From Kalmanozyma brasiliensis GHG001 (Eukaryota > Basidiomycota > Ustilaginomycetes > Ustilaginales), in NCBI RefSeq assembly GCF_000497045.1, contig NW_015961956.1, positions 62,001-126,000 of the forward strand: DNA of 64,000 nt, in the 5' to 3' direction. The position numbers were made by a program, and so were the translations under genes. Below the pieces are notes generated by a model. That model worked only from the letters and a program-made list of their open reading frames with translations, had not been told where the DNA came from and did no database searches. Shown here in pieces: positions 27,797-38,998 of this stretch; the first letter of the stretch is position 1, and each line of letters opens with the position of its first letter.

Positions 27797-30250
27797 TTAT
27801 GCTGCAGCAGCCTTGAGTCGTTCCTGCCTATGCAGATACGTCACGTACTCGACGAGGAAGCGCACCTGTTCTGCGGTCTCTATCGCTTTGGGGCTCCTTC
27901 TTCTGCGGATGGTCTCGATCAAACACCTCACCGTGTCCAATATCGTGTCCGCCTCCTCCTCCTGTTCTCTCTCCGACGGTCCCTCTCCATTACCGACAAC
28001 TCCCTCATGCGCCGTCGCACTCGTCGTCCTCTCCACGATCTCCCGAGCGCTTCCGCTCTCATCCACATCCATCTCCCCCAACACCCCCCTCCTCCCACTC
28101 CCATCCCCCACGAAACCCATCTTCAACAACCAACTGCACGCAATCAACCCAGCCCTCCCCACGCCACCGCGACAATGAACCAGCACGTTGGTGCCTCTCA
28201 TCGTGCAGTCCTGAACGATGCTCGTCATGGCCGCATCCATCTCCTCCACATTCGTCGGTGCGAACCCTTCCGCCATGGGCAATCTGTACACATCCAGACC
28301 TAATCGATCCGCCTCGCGCTCATACTCCCCCCACGGCGCACCCAGATAGGACAGCTCCTCGTCGTTCAAACAGCACACCACAGCGCGGACACCAATGCTG
28401 TAGATCCGCCCGAGGTCCAGACCCAAATCGCGACAGATGGCGCCCCGACCGCGAACCGGGCCGGAGAGACGCACTTTCTTGCCGGGACAGCTGGAGAGTA
28501 GGAAGTTGCCGATACCGCGAGAGGGTTCGGAGGAGGAGAGCGTGAGGGAGGTCTCGCGGGATGCTTGTTCGGCCAGCTGAGATTGCGAGAGATAATTGGC
28601 CGACGGGTCTGTGGAGGTGACGGTGGTTAGGTCGAGCATGTTGCGGAGACGGATGAGGCGTTCCCCGCGAACCTGGGCGGCGGGGTGGTCGTCGAAGTAG
28701 CCCGTTGTCAGCGATGTGTTTCCCTCACTGGAGCTGAGGCGGAGGAGTTGCGGCTCGGCCTGAGCCCGGATCCGACGCCCGACATCTGCCAACAGATCAT
28801 CCGGCAGCACGGGGCTGATGTGGATCGGGTGCGTGTCGGACGTCTTCATCGCCAACTGCTGCTGCTGTTGCTGCTCCTCAGTAGCGCGGTGCGAGACGCC
28901 ATTGCCGTTCTGGTCGCCGTGCACGAGCGGTCCGAGGGAGGCATCTTTGGCCTGAGCGGGCTTGTCGGTGCTCGTCGCATGCTCCATTTCTTGCGCCATG
29001 GTCCGCTCTTTGTCCATCGGTCCGCCGAGCTCGACGCTGCTCCCCGCGGAGGAGGACGTCATGAGCTCGTCGGCCACCTCGCCGTTGCCGTTGGCTGCGT
29101 CCGTCTTGGCTGCCGAGGCGGCCGCGCGTTCGGGGGTCGAGGAGAGCTCGACCATGCGCGTGGAGCGGTCGAAGTTGGAGAGATCGACCTGGTCCTTGGC
29201 CGGTGCGACTTCGTCTTCTTCAGAGGAGGACACTTCGCGCGATGGAGGTGCGTTGACTTCTTCCGGCGAGGAGGAGGCTTCCACGGCCTCGCTGCGCTCC
29301 ACCTGCTGGTCGGGCTCAGTGCGCAGCACGCTCCTAGCCCGATCGCCGGGGGGCGTGCTGAGCGACGCAGGTCGTTTCGTCCCCACGCTCGGGGGCGGCG
29401 AGCTGCCATTCGCCCCTGGCTTCGCCTGGAACATGTCCGAAGGCAAACTCAGCACGGGCAAATCATCGTCGCTGTCCATGGGCACCGATGCCAACCCCAA
29501 CTTCTTCTGCCGCTTGGCGATGAACCACGCTTTCGCCTGCAGCTCCTCCTCCCTCTGGCGCTGGCGCGTGTTCTCCACCACCTCGGGCTGCTGCAGCGTG
29601 ATAGGAATGTACGCAAACGGCGAGCCCCTTGGACCGAATTTCATGATGCTGTACGGTGACATGTGATGCTGCGATGCGAGGTGGGCGAGGTCCATGAGCG
29701 CAACCCAGTGGAAGTTGCCGGATCGGATGGCCGACTGTTGCGCGCTGGCAACGAGCTTGTCGCGCTGGATGTAGTTGTACTCGCTGGCGGGGATGCGGCC
29801 GTTGTGATCGAGCTGGTAGCTGCTGAGGCAGTCGAAGCCCTTCTGCTGCGGCGGCTGGCGCAGGAGGCTAGGATCGCGGTCCTGGGGCTTGGTTGCGACG
29901 GAAAAGCTGGCACCGGGCGCTTGAGCGATGGTGGGGTGATTTGCCGCTTCGACGCCCTGCTCGCGCGACGAGGTGCCATTGGAGCCGGTGTGGTGAAGAT
30001 CGGTGCTACCGTTGACTCTGCTGGAAGAGGGGCGTGAACGGGGCTTCTGTCGATGCGCTTGTGAGCCGTTGCCTTCCTTGAGGCTCTTCTTGACTCCGTT
30101 GGAGAGCGTCTTGTTTGCGTCGCTGTTGTCGAAGAAGACGGCTTTGGCGGCGAAGTCTGAGCTGTTGGAGCGTACGATCGAGTTGAGACCGGGCCCGGAG
30201 GGCGACAGCGGTGGTGAGAGGGTAGGCTGTTGTACGACGGGCTGCGCCAT
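27797..30250 (-). CDS. CDKN3-like dual-specificity phosphatase with long N-terminal extension
   Basis: 817 aa. The catalytic part lies at about 600-817. It has a CDKN3-like start (SCPGKKVRLSGPVRGRGAI), the GVRAVVCCLNDEELSYLG segment and the P-loop HCRGGVGRAG with Cys693 and Arg699 (CX5R). A general-acid Asp is not obvious. The Ser/Thr that normally follows the Arg is Ala700. An acidic insert of about 45 residues splits the domain after the P-loop helix, before DTVRCLIETIRRRRSPKAIET. The first ~590 residues are mostly disordered, with a conserved-looking block near 135-245 and a poly-Gln run. Known relatives dephosphorylate cyclin-dependent kinases; the substrate here is unknown. Confidence 0.75.
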   Translation of the reverse strand: MAQPVVQQPTLSPPLSPSGPGLNSIVRSNSSDFAAKAVFFDNSDANKTLSNGVKKSLKEGNGSQAHRQKPRSRPSSSRVNGSTDLHHTGSNGTSSREQGVEAANHPTIAQAPGASFSVATKPQDRDPSLLRQPPQQKGFDCLSSYQLDHNGRIPASEYNYIQRDKLVASAQQSAIRSGNFHWVALMDLAHLASQHHMSPYSIMKFGPRGSPFAYIPITLQQPEVVENTRQRQREEELQAKAWFIAKRQKKLGLASVPMDSDDDLPVLSLPSDMFQAKPGANGSSPPPSVGTKRPASLSTPPGDRARSVLRTEPDQQVERSEAVEASSSPEEVNAPPSREVSSSEEDEVAPAKDQVDLSNFDRSTRMVELSSTPERAAASAAKTDAANGNGEVADELMTSSSAGSSVELGGPMDKERTMAQEMEHATSTDKPAQAKDASLGPLVHGDQNGNGVSHRATEEQQQQQQLAMKTSDTHPIHISPVLPDDLLADVGRRIRAQAEPQLLRLSSSEGNTSLTTGYFDDHPAAQVRGERLIRLRNMLDLTTVTSTDPSANYLSQSQLAEQASRETSLTLSSSEPSRGIGNFLLSSCPGKKVRLSGPVRGRGAICRDLGLDLGRIYSIGVRAVVCCLNDEELSYLGAPWGEYEREADRLGLDVYRLPMAEGFAPTNVEEMDAAMTSIVQDCTMRGTNVLVHCRGGVGRAGLIACSWLLKMGFVGDGSGRRGVLGEMDVDESGSAREIVERTTSATAHEGVVGNGEGPSEREQEEEADTILDTVRCLIETIRRRRSPKAIETAEQVRFLVEYVTYLHRQERLKAAAA

Positions 30251-33200
30251 GATTGCTAACTGAGTCGACGAGGATCTACTTTGAAGCGACTAAAGTGGAT
30301 ACTATGCAAGAATCCGTGGGCTGCAGCAGAGGGTGGCGCTAAGCGTCACCGGCTTGAGGTGATGATAGGTCTGGCGGTGCGTTGCGAGGGGCTGTGAAAG
30401 GACAGCTGGTGGTGAGGAAGTCCTGAGCTTGAGGCAGCACGAGGAAGGATAAGACCGTGCTTGACGATTGCTCTTATTGCAGCATTCTCCGTTGCTGTGC
30501 GCTTCAGAAGAATCGGATGTCGTTGGTCGAATTCACAGGGCCTTTGCGAAACAAGAAGCTGTATGCAGGACAAGCGAGCGGCGAGCTTGTATTCAGTATC
30601 CGGCAGAGTTTGCAGTGTTGTGACACAAGGCTGTGAGCTGCGAGATTGATGCAGAACTTTGGCGATTGCGCAGCGAACCGAGAGGATGAGCAGGGTGCCG
30701 AAGAACGCAGAACAATGCAACTGGCTAAGACTTGTCCGTGGTGGGACGAGATGAAAGCGATGAGAGTTTACTGATGAGAAGCGTTGAAGCCGAGGGTTGG
30801 ATCCTGTTGGATGACGGTACGATTGTTGAGATACGGGTCCGAAAGAGGGAGACGATGTATGCCACGACAGGTCCAGAACGCATCCAAGAGATTGACGGCA
30901 AACAAAGAAGGTGGTGGGAGTGTGCCTTTAAGAAGATGGGAGCCGCATAGATAGGACGCAGAGGAGCAACCAAGAATGTGACGATGATGATGTCGGAAAG
31001 ACGGAACGGGTGTGACGTTAGAAGGATGTGCTAGGGGCTTCCTGATTGACCAAGCGATGCTTCAGTCGAGCATCAGAAGAGGGTTCAAGTGCATCCATGC
31101 GAGTCGACCCTGGGCAGCATCGGAAGTTCCAGAACAAGGCACACGAGCTGTCAAAATCGATCCCAAATTGCCACACTCTCACACCCTCACACACCTGCCG
31201 CCACTGCTTTCCCACGCCGCTCAAAGTCACACACACACACACACACACTTTTGAACGCAGCTTGTTTGTGTGTTCAGGCACGAGCAGCCGGCCCATACGA
31301 TGGCTTAGCCATTCACGCCGTCTGCGGCGTATTGACTGTGTGTCGAGCGACACACGGAATGAGAGATGGCTTCCGACAGGAGGACCCTAATTGCGAAAAT
31401 GGCGGCTCGCTTCGCCCTTGGCTGGTGTACCGCTCTTCGAATCGACTCCGGACCCTGAACCAGAGGCTTTCGACACGCTTTCCCGTTGCCGTCTTTGTTC
31501 GCTCGCTTGCCGCTGTCCATTGCAGCCGCCTCTTGTCCTCCTTTCCGGACTCTTGCCACGCTGCTGATAGACCAGGCAGACGTGGCAGAGTCACTCAAAG
31601 GATGCATTCATGGTTGGTGCTCGGTGTATGAATTGAGATCTCGCCACGAGGATTGCTGTTGCAAAGGCAGCACAATAGCGTCATCTGGCTCATTTGGCAC
31701 ACCGCCCGCCAGAGTTGTCGCGATCGAGAGAGACAGCTAGACTCGTTCGACGCGGGGGCAGCAGATCTCTCTCTCCCAACGCCTCGCAAACAATCCGGGT
31801 CAGGGTCCATGCAGCTCTTGCAGACGCGAAGGGCTAGCGGGTTTGTGGATCATCAAATTTGTATTCAGGGCCAGATTTCATTCCTATTCCTCTTTTGTTA
31901 ACTACGATCAGGAGCAAGGGCAACCATTTCTCGCCTGTCAAGGGCCTCCTCAATTGAACGGCCAGCGCGCTTTCGATCTCGATACCCGCCCGCATGACGA
32001 TGCTCGAAATGCACGCACCTGACCTCGTTCCGTTGGTCAGCTCCGTGATTCAGCACAGATGATCGCCTGGCCCTGGACTCATCAGATCATGCTTGTTTTG
32101 TCGCAATGTTCACGTGTAGCTGGACAGTGACCTCTGTCAACATCGGCAAGCGGGCAAGGACGCTTCTACGACAGAAGACAAGGTGGCCTTGGCTCAAAGT
32201 CGACGCGAGGAGAAGCACGACTCGATGCGTTCAGGGCAACCCTTTTTTTCGAAAGTGTTAAGACGTGAAGAAGACAAGCTTGATTGGCCAGCCGTGGCAT
32301 CCACAAGTCTAACACGTTTCGAGTTCCGCCACTTCTCGAACGCGAAGAGCGGTCGCGTCTCGACTCGTTTTCCGAGCTGCATGAGCGTGTTCGCTGGCGA
32401 GCGAGAGGATCGACAAGGAGCCTGTCAAACTGATGGAAGCGAATCTCCAAGCGGCGTTCGAAGCAGCAGGCGTGCATGTCCCACTTGAAAGCCGTTTCCG
32501 CATCTCTGCAGCTCGAGGCTCGATTGATGCGAGACGCTCTCGAGGTTCCATTGTCCTTAAGAGGGAGAGTCTCTCGGAACGACCTGGCTCAAAGACTGGT
32601 CGTGTAAGGAACGCCTGGATTTGTCCTGGCCCTTTTGTCCAGCTTGCAGGCGTGCATGAAAGTCTCCGCCGTCAAGACGCGGATGTGCATTGTAAGGCCG
32701 AGTGCCGCACTACAAGAGTGTCAGTTTCCTCGTCCATGTCCGCAAGGCCGAAGCCGACGCCTGCGGATCAGCATCACAAGCCAGTAGCGTCCGCAATCCG
32801 TGGGGTGGAAGTTCCGCTCTTTCGGTACAGCTCCGTGTTGAGCCGCAAAGCGTGGGAGAATCGGCTGGGCCATCAGCGACGCTCACCGCCGCACTAAGGA
32901 GCGCCAGAGATTCTTTTCGGGCTCGCCGCCGGCGACTGACACGCTCAGCTGCCGTTGATCGGTCGTTTCTGAACACGGATCATCCGTCTCCGATGACGCT
33001 CTTGTCCGCTTTGCACCAATGTCGCTGCTCGGACAAGCCGGTGTGCCAAGCAGGAGGTCGAGACTAGGCTCGATGCAATTTCCAGTCTTGCCAGTGTCGG
33101 ATCGTGATCGGCCCTTTGACCAGTGCCAAAGTACACCTGACTCACACGACGACGGTGCCCCCTGTCACACGCTGTCTAGTCGCGCTGTTTCCGTCTTGAA

Positions 33201-34062
33201 CTGAGGCTAGAAGCCGTCTGTCTGATGCAGTCAACGAGGCTCGAGTCAGGGGGGAAACAAGCACCAGCAGCGACGCACACGCGTGCTGGCCGTGACGAGA
33301 GAGTGTCACTTTTCGAAATTCCAACTGAAACCAACAAGAAGAAGAACACCACAGCAGCACAGCAGCCTAAAAAGAAAGTGGCTCGGCGTGCCCTTCGCTG
33401 GCATTTTTCTCTCCTTTTGACAGGCACACACGCACGCAGGCGGTCAAATCAAGTTGGCGGACGCGCCTTTTGAGCTCGAGCCTAAGCCTGACAGCCTAGA
33501 TTTGGGCCCTTTCGGCAAAGCTCTCGGTGGAACGCCTGCTCAAAGTGATGCAGCAGATGGTGCTGCCGGCTCTTGCCCAACTCAGATACTCAGCCTCCTT
33601 CTCGCCATCACGCTTGTCCTTTGTCTCCATCATTGTCACTCGAATTCCCTTTCTGCACTTCTGTTCCTGGCCTTTGTCTCTACCGCACCACCTCCGGATA
33701 TCGCTATCCTCCCACACTTCGGTAGCATCGCCAGAGACAAAAGATCGCCGGCGACTCTCTTTCCTTCGTACCACCTTCGTACCTCGACTGGATCCGTCTT
33801 GCCGCTTGACCCAACATCTCTCCATCGAGACCCGGCCTCTGCACGCACATACTTTCGCATTGCCCTGTAGTTCGCGTCGCCTCTATCTCATCCTGGCTCC
33901 TCATTTGCTCCGCACTCGATCACGCTCTTTCACCTGTCTCGCCATCAACTTCACTCACACGGACTCCACACAGCTACGCTCGCCAACGCTCCTTAAACCT
34001 TCCTTTTCCGGATCTATGCTCCCTTAGACGCCAGCGTCATCTGACCAGCACCTCCTGCAACC
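30251..34062. other. 3.8-kb region with no supportable gene
   Basis: By far the longest gene-free stretch of the window. Open frames inside it (up to ~180 codons) mostly lack an ATG, give arginine- and serine-rich nonsense and overlap each other on both strands. I found no spliced model with a recognisable protein and no tRNA-like B box. A (CA)n microsatellite lies at 31228-31248. The last ~450 bp before the chitin synthase are C/T-rich, as expected of a long leader. It may be an extended promoter or encode a non-coding RNA. Confidence 0.5.
31228..31248. repeat. (CA)n microsatellite
   Basis: 21 bp of uninterrupted CA dinucleotides inside the gene-free region. Confidence 0.9.
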
Positions 34063-37000
34063 ATGCCTGGAGTTCAGCGCAACACCACCTTCACAAAGAC
34101 CTTCATCCGCAAGCCAGGGCACCGCAATGATACCTCAATACCCATCCATACAGAAGCACCGCCCCCGCTTCGGCAACCTACTCGCATCGCGCGCGCAAAG
34201 ACGCTCACACGCCCCGAGAGGAGTCAGCCACAAGTCCCCTTGATCAATCCCTCCAGTGGCGGTCCAGGCTTCTCAGCAGCCGCTCCTTCAAAAGGTGGTT
34301 TTTCATGGTGGACCGTCTTCTCCCTTGTCGTCACATTCTGGGCTCCCAGTCCACTCCTTCGCACCTGCGGTGGCCTCAAAGATAGCGCTAGTCGGCAAGC
34401 ATGGCGTGAAAAGGTTTCGCTCGTCTTTGTCGCGCTCCTCCTGGGCGCTTTCATCGGCTTCATCACCATGGGCCTCAATGCCGCGCTCTGTCCGTCAGCC
34501 GACAGCAACTCTGCAAAGACCTACATGCGAATTGGTACAGGAGGAGCGGTAGTCGGCATTCAAGGATGGGCCTTCGATATCTCCCAAGCACACCACTTGC
34601 CAAGTCCAGAGAGCGCCAACATCTTCAGGCTCTCCACCAACAAAGCAGGCTCGGACATCTCGTCGCTCTTTGCCAGGACCTCAACCGCAGACTTCCCTGC
34701 ATGTCGAGGCTCCACTGCTGCCTACGCTGCGGATCCCATCTGCATGGCGCTCAACGGCACCGTCCTCACCGACTGCCCACTAGGCACCGTGTCACCCGCT
34801 ACCTTTGCGACCTACGGCATGACCAACGAAACAAGACGCGTCGGTTATGGTTGGGAAGACATGGAGAGCGGCAACTACACCAACTTCATGGTGCTCGACG
34901 GTGCTGTGCTCAACATGAACCCCTACTTGAAGGCAAACCCGCAACCCATTGCTGGAGATGTGGTCGACCTGGCCATTCGTGAGCAACTAGCCAGCAGCGG
35001 CATGGGAGGTCGCGATTCCACCATGATGTTCTACACCAACCCAACTGCACGCAAGGCCATCAAATGTCTCGTGCAAAAGTATGACGCGGGTCACATCGAC
35101 AAGATCACACCAGGTTGCTTCATCTCCAACCTCGTCCTCTACTGCTCGCTTGTGGTCATTCTGGCCATCGTTCTCATCCGCTTCTTCATGGCCGTCTTCT
35201 TCTCTTGGTTCATGGCCGGCCGAATGGCCTCGACGCCACGACCCTCTCGACGCCGCAAAGTCGCTCCCAACGTCTTGCCGGAGGGTGCCATGGTCTCGGT
35301 CAACTCGTCCGGCGCAGCGCCCTGGGCCAACAAACAGCGTCCGCCGCCTTCGCAGCCTACACGCCGAAGACGCGACTCGACAGAATCCGCGACACCGTCC
35401 GTGCCCGACAGCCTGTCCGTCCAACACATCGGCACAGAGCCCTACGTCGTCTGTCTCATCACTGCATACTCCGAGAACGAGGAGGGCATCTCTACAACAC
35501 TCACCTCGCTCTCCGAGACCGAATACTCGGACCAGCGCAAGCTGCTTTTCCTCGTCGCTGACGGCATGGTGACCGGTTCCGGAGAGACCATGAGCACACC
35601 AGACGTCTGTGTCTCGTTGCTCGACGCAGACCCACGATTCGGCACACCGACCCCGATGAGCTTTGTCTCGATCGGGTCAGGCAAGAAGGAGCACAACATG
35701 GCTATGGTCTACGCAGGGCACTACACCCGCGGCAAGGGCAGACGCACGCCCATGGTGGTGGTCGTCAAGTGTGGTGCACCCGACGAAGCTGGCGATTCCA
35801 AGCCAGGCAACCGAGGAAAGCGCGACTCGCAGATGATCCTCATGAACTTCTTCCAGCGCGTCACCTACAACGATCGCATGACGCCGCTCGACTACGACCT
35901 CTTCCGCAAGGTGCACACGCTCATGGGCGTCACGCCCGACTTCTTCGAGCTTTGCCTCATGGTCGACGCCGACACGATGGTGTACCCCAAGTCAATGAAG
36001 ACGCTGGCCAACTGCATGATGGGCGACCCCCTCATCATGGGTGCGTGCGGAGAGACGCGTATCGCCAACAAGACGCAGACGTGGGTTACTATGATTCAGG
36101 TGTACGAGTACTTCATCTCGCACCACCAGGCGAAAGCGTTCGAGTCGGTCTTCGGAGGTGTCACCTGTCTGCCCGGATGTTTCTCCATGTACCGCATCAA
36201 GGCTAGGAAGCAGACCGACGACGACTGGGTGCCTATCATTGTCAAACCCGAGGTGACGCGCGAGTACAGCCAGAGCGTGGTCACCACGCTGCACCAGAAG
36301 AACTTGCTCTTGCTCGGAGAGGATCGTTTCCTGACCACGACACTGCTGCGAACCTTCCCCAACCGCAAGATGGTCTTCTGTCCCGAGGCGCGCTGCAAAA
36401 CCGAGGTGCCGCACACGTTCAAGATGCTGCTCTCGCAACGACGACGATGGATCAACTCGACGATTCACAATCTGATGGAGCTGGTGCTCGTTCGCGATCT
36501 CTGTGGCACCTTCTGCTTCTCGATGCAGTTTGTCGTGTTCATGGACCTGCTCGGTACGCTGGTGCTGCCCGTCTCGATCGCCTTGACCTACACGCTGGTG
36601 GTCACGTACTGTCTCAACCCGCCCCATTCGTTCACGGAAGCCATTCCGCTAATGCTGCTAGTAGCCGTCATCGGTATGCCCGCGCTGCTGATCCTGCTGG
36701 CGACACGAAAGGTGGTGTACGTGCTGTGGATGTTGATCTACCTCATCGCGCTGCCCGTGTGGAACTTTGTCCTGCCCGTCTACTCGTTCTGGCACTTTGA
36801 CGACTTTTCGTGGGGCGAGACGCGTAAAGTCGAGGGGGAAGCCAAGCAGATGGGCCACGGCGACGAAGGTGGAGCCGCCACCGGCAGTGCGGTGCCGCTT
36901 CGACGCTGGGAGGACTGGGAGCGATCGCGTCTGCGCAAGAGGAAGCGCGAGGAGAAGCGACGTCGCGAACTCGAGCGCCAATTCGGTTCCGGCTTCCACA

Positions 37001-37779
37001 ACGACGAGTTTGACGGCGATGGAGACCGCAAGCTGCCCGGCATGCCGCTGTCGAGACGCGAGAGCGACACGTTCAGCGATTCGGTCACCATCAATAGCGA
37101 CTTTGACGACGACAAGTGGGGCAACCAGATTGGCGGGTATGACGAGTCGCTGCCGCCGCCGGTGCAGATCGTGCGCCACTCGGTGTGGGTCGGCGATCAA
37201 GAGGTGGTGATCGACACGGAGGACATGGAGAAGATGCTCGAGACGGGGTGGGACGACAAGGCGTTCCGCACCAAGAACATGGGCAAGCCGGGAGCGCAAC
37301 AACCGCAGTACCCGTCAGCGGTGAATCGCAACCGCATCTCGCAGATGGGCATGTTCCCTGCCAACCGGGACGCTCCAGCTGTGCCCGACATTCCTGCTCG
37401 GTACAGTCGATATGTTGGCGGCGGTGGACACGGAAGTAACGGGCATAGCAACGGCAGCTACGAGCCAGGCAGCTACGAGATGGAGCGCACACCTAGCCCG
37501 GGAGAGTATGCGAGTCTGATGCGCGGTGGTGCACCGTCACCTTCCTCGCCTGGATTCGGTCCTACGCAGCCTTACGGCCACTCATCCGCGGTGCAAGGAG
37601 GCGGGACTGCAGGCTCGCACGCGCGTCAGCGATCCGGAGGTGGAGTGCTGGATGAACCTCTCCTGCCGCCACGACAGAACGGCAACTCGCTTCCACGCAA
37701 TGGTGGCCCTCCCGCACCTCGCTCTGGTCCGCCTGGTCCACCCGGCCCCGGTCGAAGCTACCACGACCGATTCGGTTGA
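34063..37779 (+). CDS. Class IV chitin synthase
   Basis: 1238 aa in one exon. Two N-terminal membrane helices (about 82-100 and 126-148) enclose a luminal region of about 210 residues. A further helix pair at ~350-385 precedes the cytosolic GT2 domain. There the catalytic motifs are visible: CLITAYSENEEG, VDADT (Asp635/Asp637), LGEDRFLTT (about 750) and QRRRW (792-796), followed by four to five C-terminal helices. The order and the long luminal loop fit class IV (yeast Chs3 type), without a myosin motor as in class V/VII. The tail (900-1238) is charged and then Gly/Ser/Pro-rich. It makes cell-wall chitin from UDP-GlcNAc at the plasma membrane. It probably corresponds to one of the two class IV enzymes (Chs5/Chs7) of Ustilago, but I cannot tell which. 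Confidence 0.92.
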   Translation: MPGVQRNTTFTKTFIRKPGHRNDTSIPIHTEAPPPLRQPTRIARAKTLTRPERSQPQVPLINPSSGGPGFSAAAPSKGGFSWWTVFSLVVTFWAPSPLLRTCGGLKDSASRQAWREKVSLVFVALLLGAFIGFITMGLNAALCPSADSNSAKTYMRIGTGGAVVGIQGWAFDISQAHHLPSPESANIFRLSTNKAGSDISSLFARTSTADFPACRGSTAAYAADPICMALNGTVLTDCPLGTVSPATFATYGMTNETRRVGYGWEDMESGNYTNFMVLDGAVLNMNPYLKANPQPIAGDVVDLAIREQLASSGMGGRDSTMMFYTNPTARKAIKCLVQKYDAGHIDKITPGCFISNLVLYCSLVVILAIVLIRFFMAVFFSWFMAGRMASTPRPSRRRKVAPNVLPEGAMVSVNSSGAAPWANKQRPPPSQPTRRRRDSTESATPSVPDSLSVQHIGTEPYVVCLITAYSENEEGISTTLTSLSETEYSDQRKLLFLVADGMVTGSGETMSTPDVCVSLLDADPRFGTPTPMSFVSIGSGKKEHNMAMVYAGHYTRGKGRRTPMVVVVKCGAPDEAGDSKPGNRGKRDSQMILMNFFQRVTYNDRMTPLDYDLFRKVHTLMGVTPDFFELCLMVDADTMVYPKSMKTLANCMMGDPLIMGACGETRIANKTQTWVTMIQVYEYFISHHQAKAFESVFGGVTCLPGCFSMYRIKARKQTDDDWVPIIVKPEVTREYSQSVVTTLHQKNLLLLGEDRFLTTTLLRTFPNRKMVFCPEARCKTEVPHTFKMLLSQRRRWINSTIHNLMELVLVRDLCGTFCFSMQFVVFMDLLGTLVLPVSIALTYTLVVTYCLNPPHSFTEAIPLMLLVAVIGMPALLILLATRKVVYVLWMLIYLIALPVWNFVLPVYSFWHFDDFSWGETRKVEGEAKQMGHGDEGGAATGSAVPLRRWEDWERSRLRKRKREEKRRRELERQFGSGFHNDEFDGDGDRKLPGMPLSRRESDTFSDSVTINSDFDDDKWGNQIGGYDESLPPPVQIVRHSVWVGDQEVVIDTEDMEKMLETGWDDKAFRTKNMGKPGAQQPQYPSAVNRNRISQMGMFPANRDAPAVPDIPARYSRYVGGGGHGSNGHSNGSYEPGSYEMERTPSPGEYASLMRGGAPSPSSPGFGPTQPYGHSSAVQGGGTAGSHARQRSGGGVLDEPLLPPRQNGNSLPRNGGPPAPRSGPPGPPGPGRSYHDRFG

Positions 37780-38317
37780 TTCGCCGCAAGCTCTATAGAC
37801 TATTCGTTTTCTTTTCAAACAGTCAGAGGTTTTACATTGTTATTGTTCCTGCCTTGCAATGCACACGGTCTTTCCAGGATCTTTGCGGTGCCTGTGTACG
37901 GTTCCGAGACATCTTTACTGGCAGCAGTGTGAATGTGGTGAGAATGATGATGGAGGAGGATATTTCTCGTGCGAAAGAAATTCACGCGCAGCGCGTTGAG
38001 TGGGGGATGCAAGCGGCGCGCGTTGAAGTGTTGTTCTCTCACTCGTGCAGGGTGGATTTGACACTTTTTGGATTGAAATGCTCATCAGGCAGAGCAACCA
38101 CCATCATCTTGACATTTTAACCACCTGCATACCTGCGATCGTTCTCACTCGGATCTTCGGCATATCGAGCGCTTGACCGCATCCCATACCGCAACCTCGC
38201 TTCCAGCAAAACGATTCACCGTGCTTACGGACACGATCTTTCACAGTCTGACCCTCCGCCACCTTCCCCAAGACGTATCTACAAGCACGCGAAAGAATCA
38301 CAGGACGAAAACACACG
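37780..38317. other. Intergenic region between chitin synthase and dad1
   Basis: 538 bp with the chitin synthase 3' UTR and the dad1 promoter; nothing else seen. Confidence 0.5.
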
Positions 38318-38998
38318 ATGATGGACACCCACACATACGACGACCAACATCCTTCGTCGTCCTCTTCGAACGGCAACGGTGCGATCGACGCCGGCTTCTT
38401 TGAGCGCGAGCGCAATCGACTCATTCAGGACATTTCCAAGGTACGTTTTCACCTTTAGTTTTTTCTTGTTCTCTAGCTCTCATGGAAGGGCTGAGCGAAT
38501 GGCATAGCTGACCTGTCTTGCCTTACTCAAACTGCTACATCGACATATGCAAATCACAATCGATTGACGACACTGCGACCGATCCACGCCATCTTTCTCC
38601 ACTTCGAACACTCCAACGGCTGACAAACTTGGGTTCGATAGGGAGTGGAATCGGTTCTGGGCAACAGCAACGTCCTCAACCGCAAGATCGAAGAGTCCAT
38701 CTCGGTGGGCAAGGAGTTCCACCCGATCAGCGAGCTGTGGAGCAAATTCGAACGGATCATGGTGGCTTCTGGCATCCCCGATCTGTATCCGCAGGCTCAC
38801 ACGTCCAAGGGGTCAGAGGGAAATGCGGGGATGGAGGACAAGGAGAATGCACTGCAAGGAGCCGCCACGCCAGGGAAGAAGACCCCCACACAAGCCGGAG
38901 CTGCAGAAGGCGAGAACGGGGAGGGAATCCGCTTCGAGCTCACCCAAACTGCCCTCCCGCCAGGAGTGGCCCCTGGAGGAGGTCGCATCTACGCATAA
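38318..38998 (+). CDS. dad1: DASH complex subunit Dad1
   Basis: Two exons, 38318-38440 and 38642-38998, give 159 aa. The 201-bp intron has donor GTACGT and acceptor TTCGATAG and joins QDISK to GVESVLGNSN in frame. The domain (residues about 24-90) reads FFERERNRLIQDIS and then NSNVLNRKIEESISVGKEFHPISELWSKFERIM, which matches Dad1 of yeasts closely. Dad1 is part of the ten-subunit DASH/Dam1 ring that couples kinetochores to microtubule ends, a fungal-specific complex. The C-terminal ~65 residues are a Gly/Thr/Pro-rich extension beyond the family core. The first two codons are both ATG, so the start may be 38318 or 38321. Confidence 0.9.

Noticed and set aside
28685..29659. 324-codon plus-strand frame over the phosphatase gene
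   Set aside because: Antisense shadow with GTG start, rich in Arg, His and Leu and without motifs.
31089..31631. 180-codon plus-strand frame in the gene-free interval
   Set aside because: No ATG start, runs through the CA microsatellite, and the product is low complexity.
32433..32897. 154-codon plus-strand frame starting MEANLQAAFEAAGVHV
   Set aside because: The first 20 residues look protein-like, but the rest is Arg/Ser/Pro noise with no family similarity, and overlapping frames on both strands are equally open.
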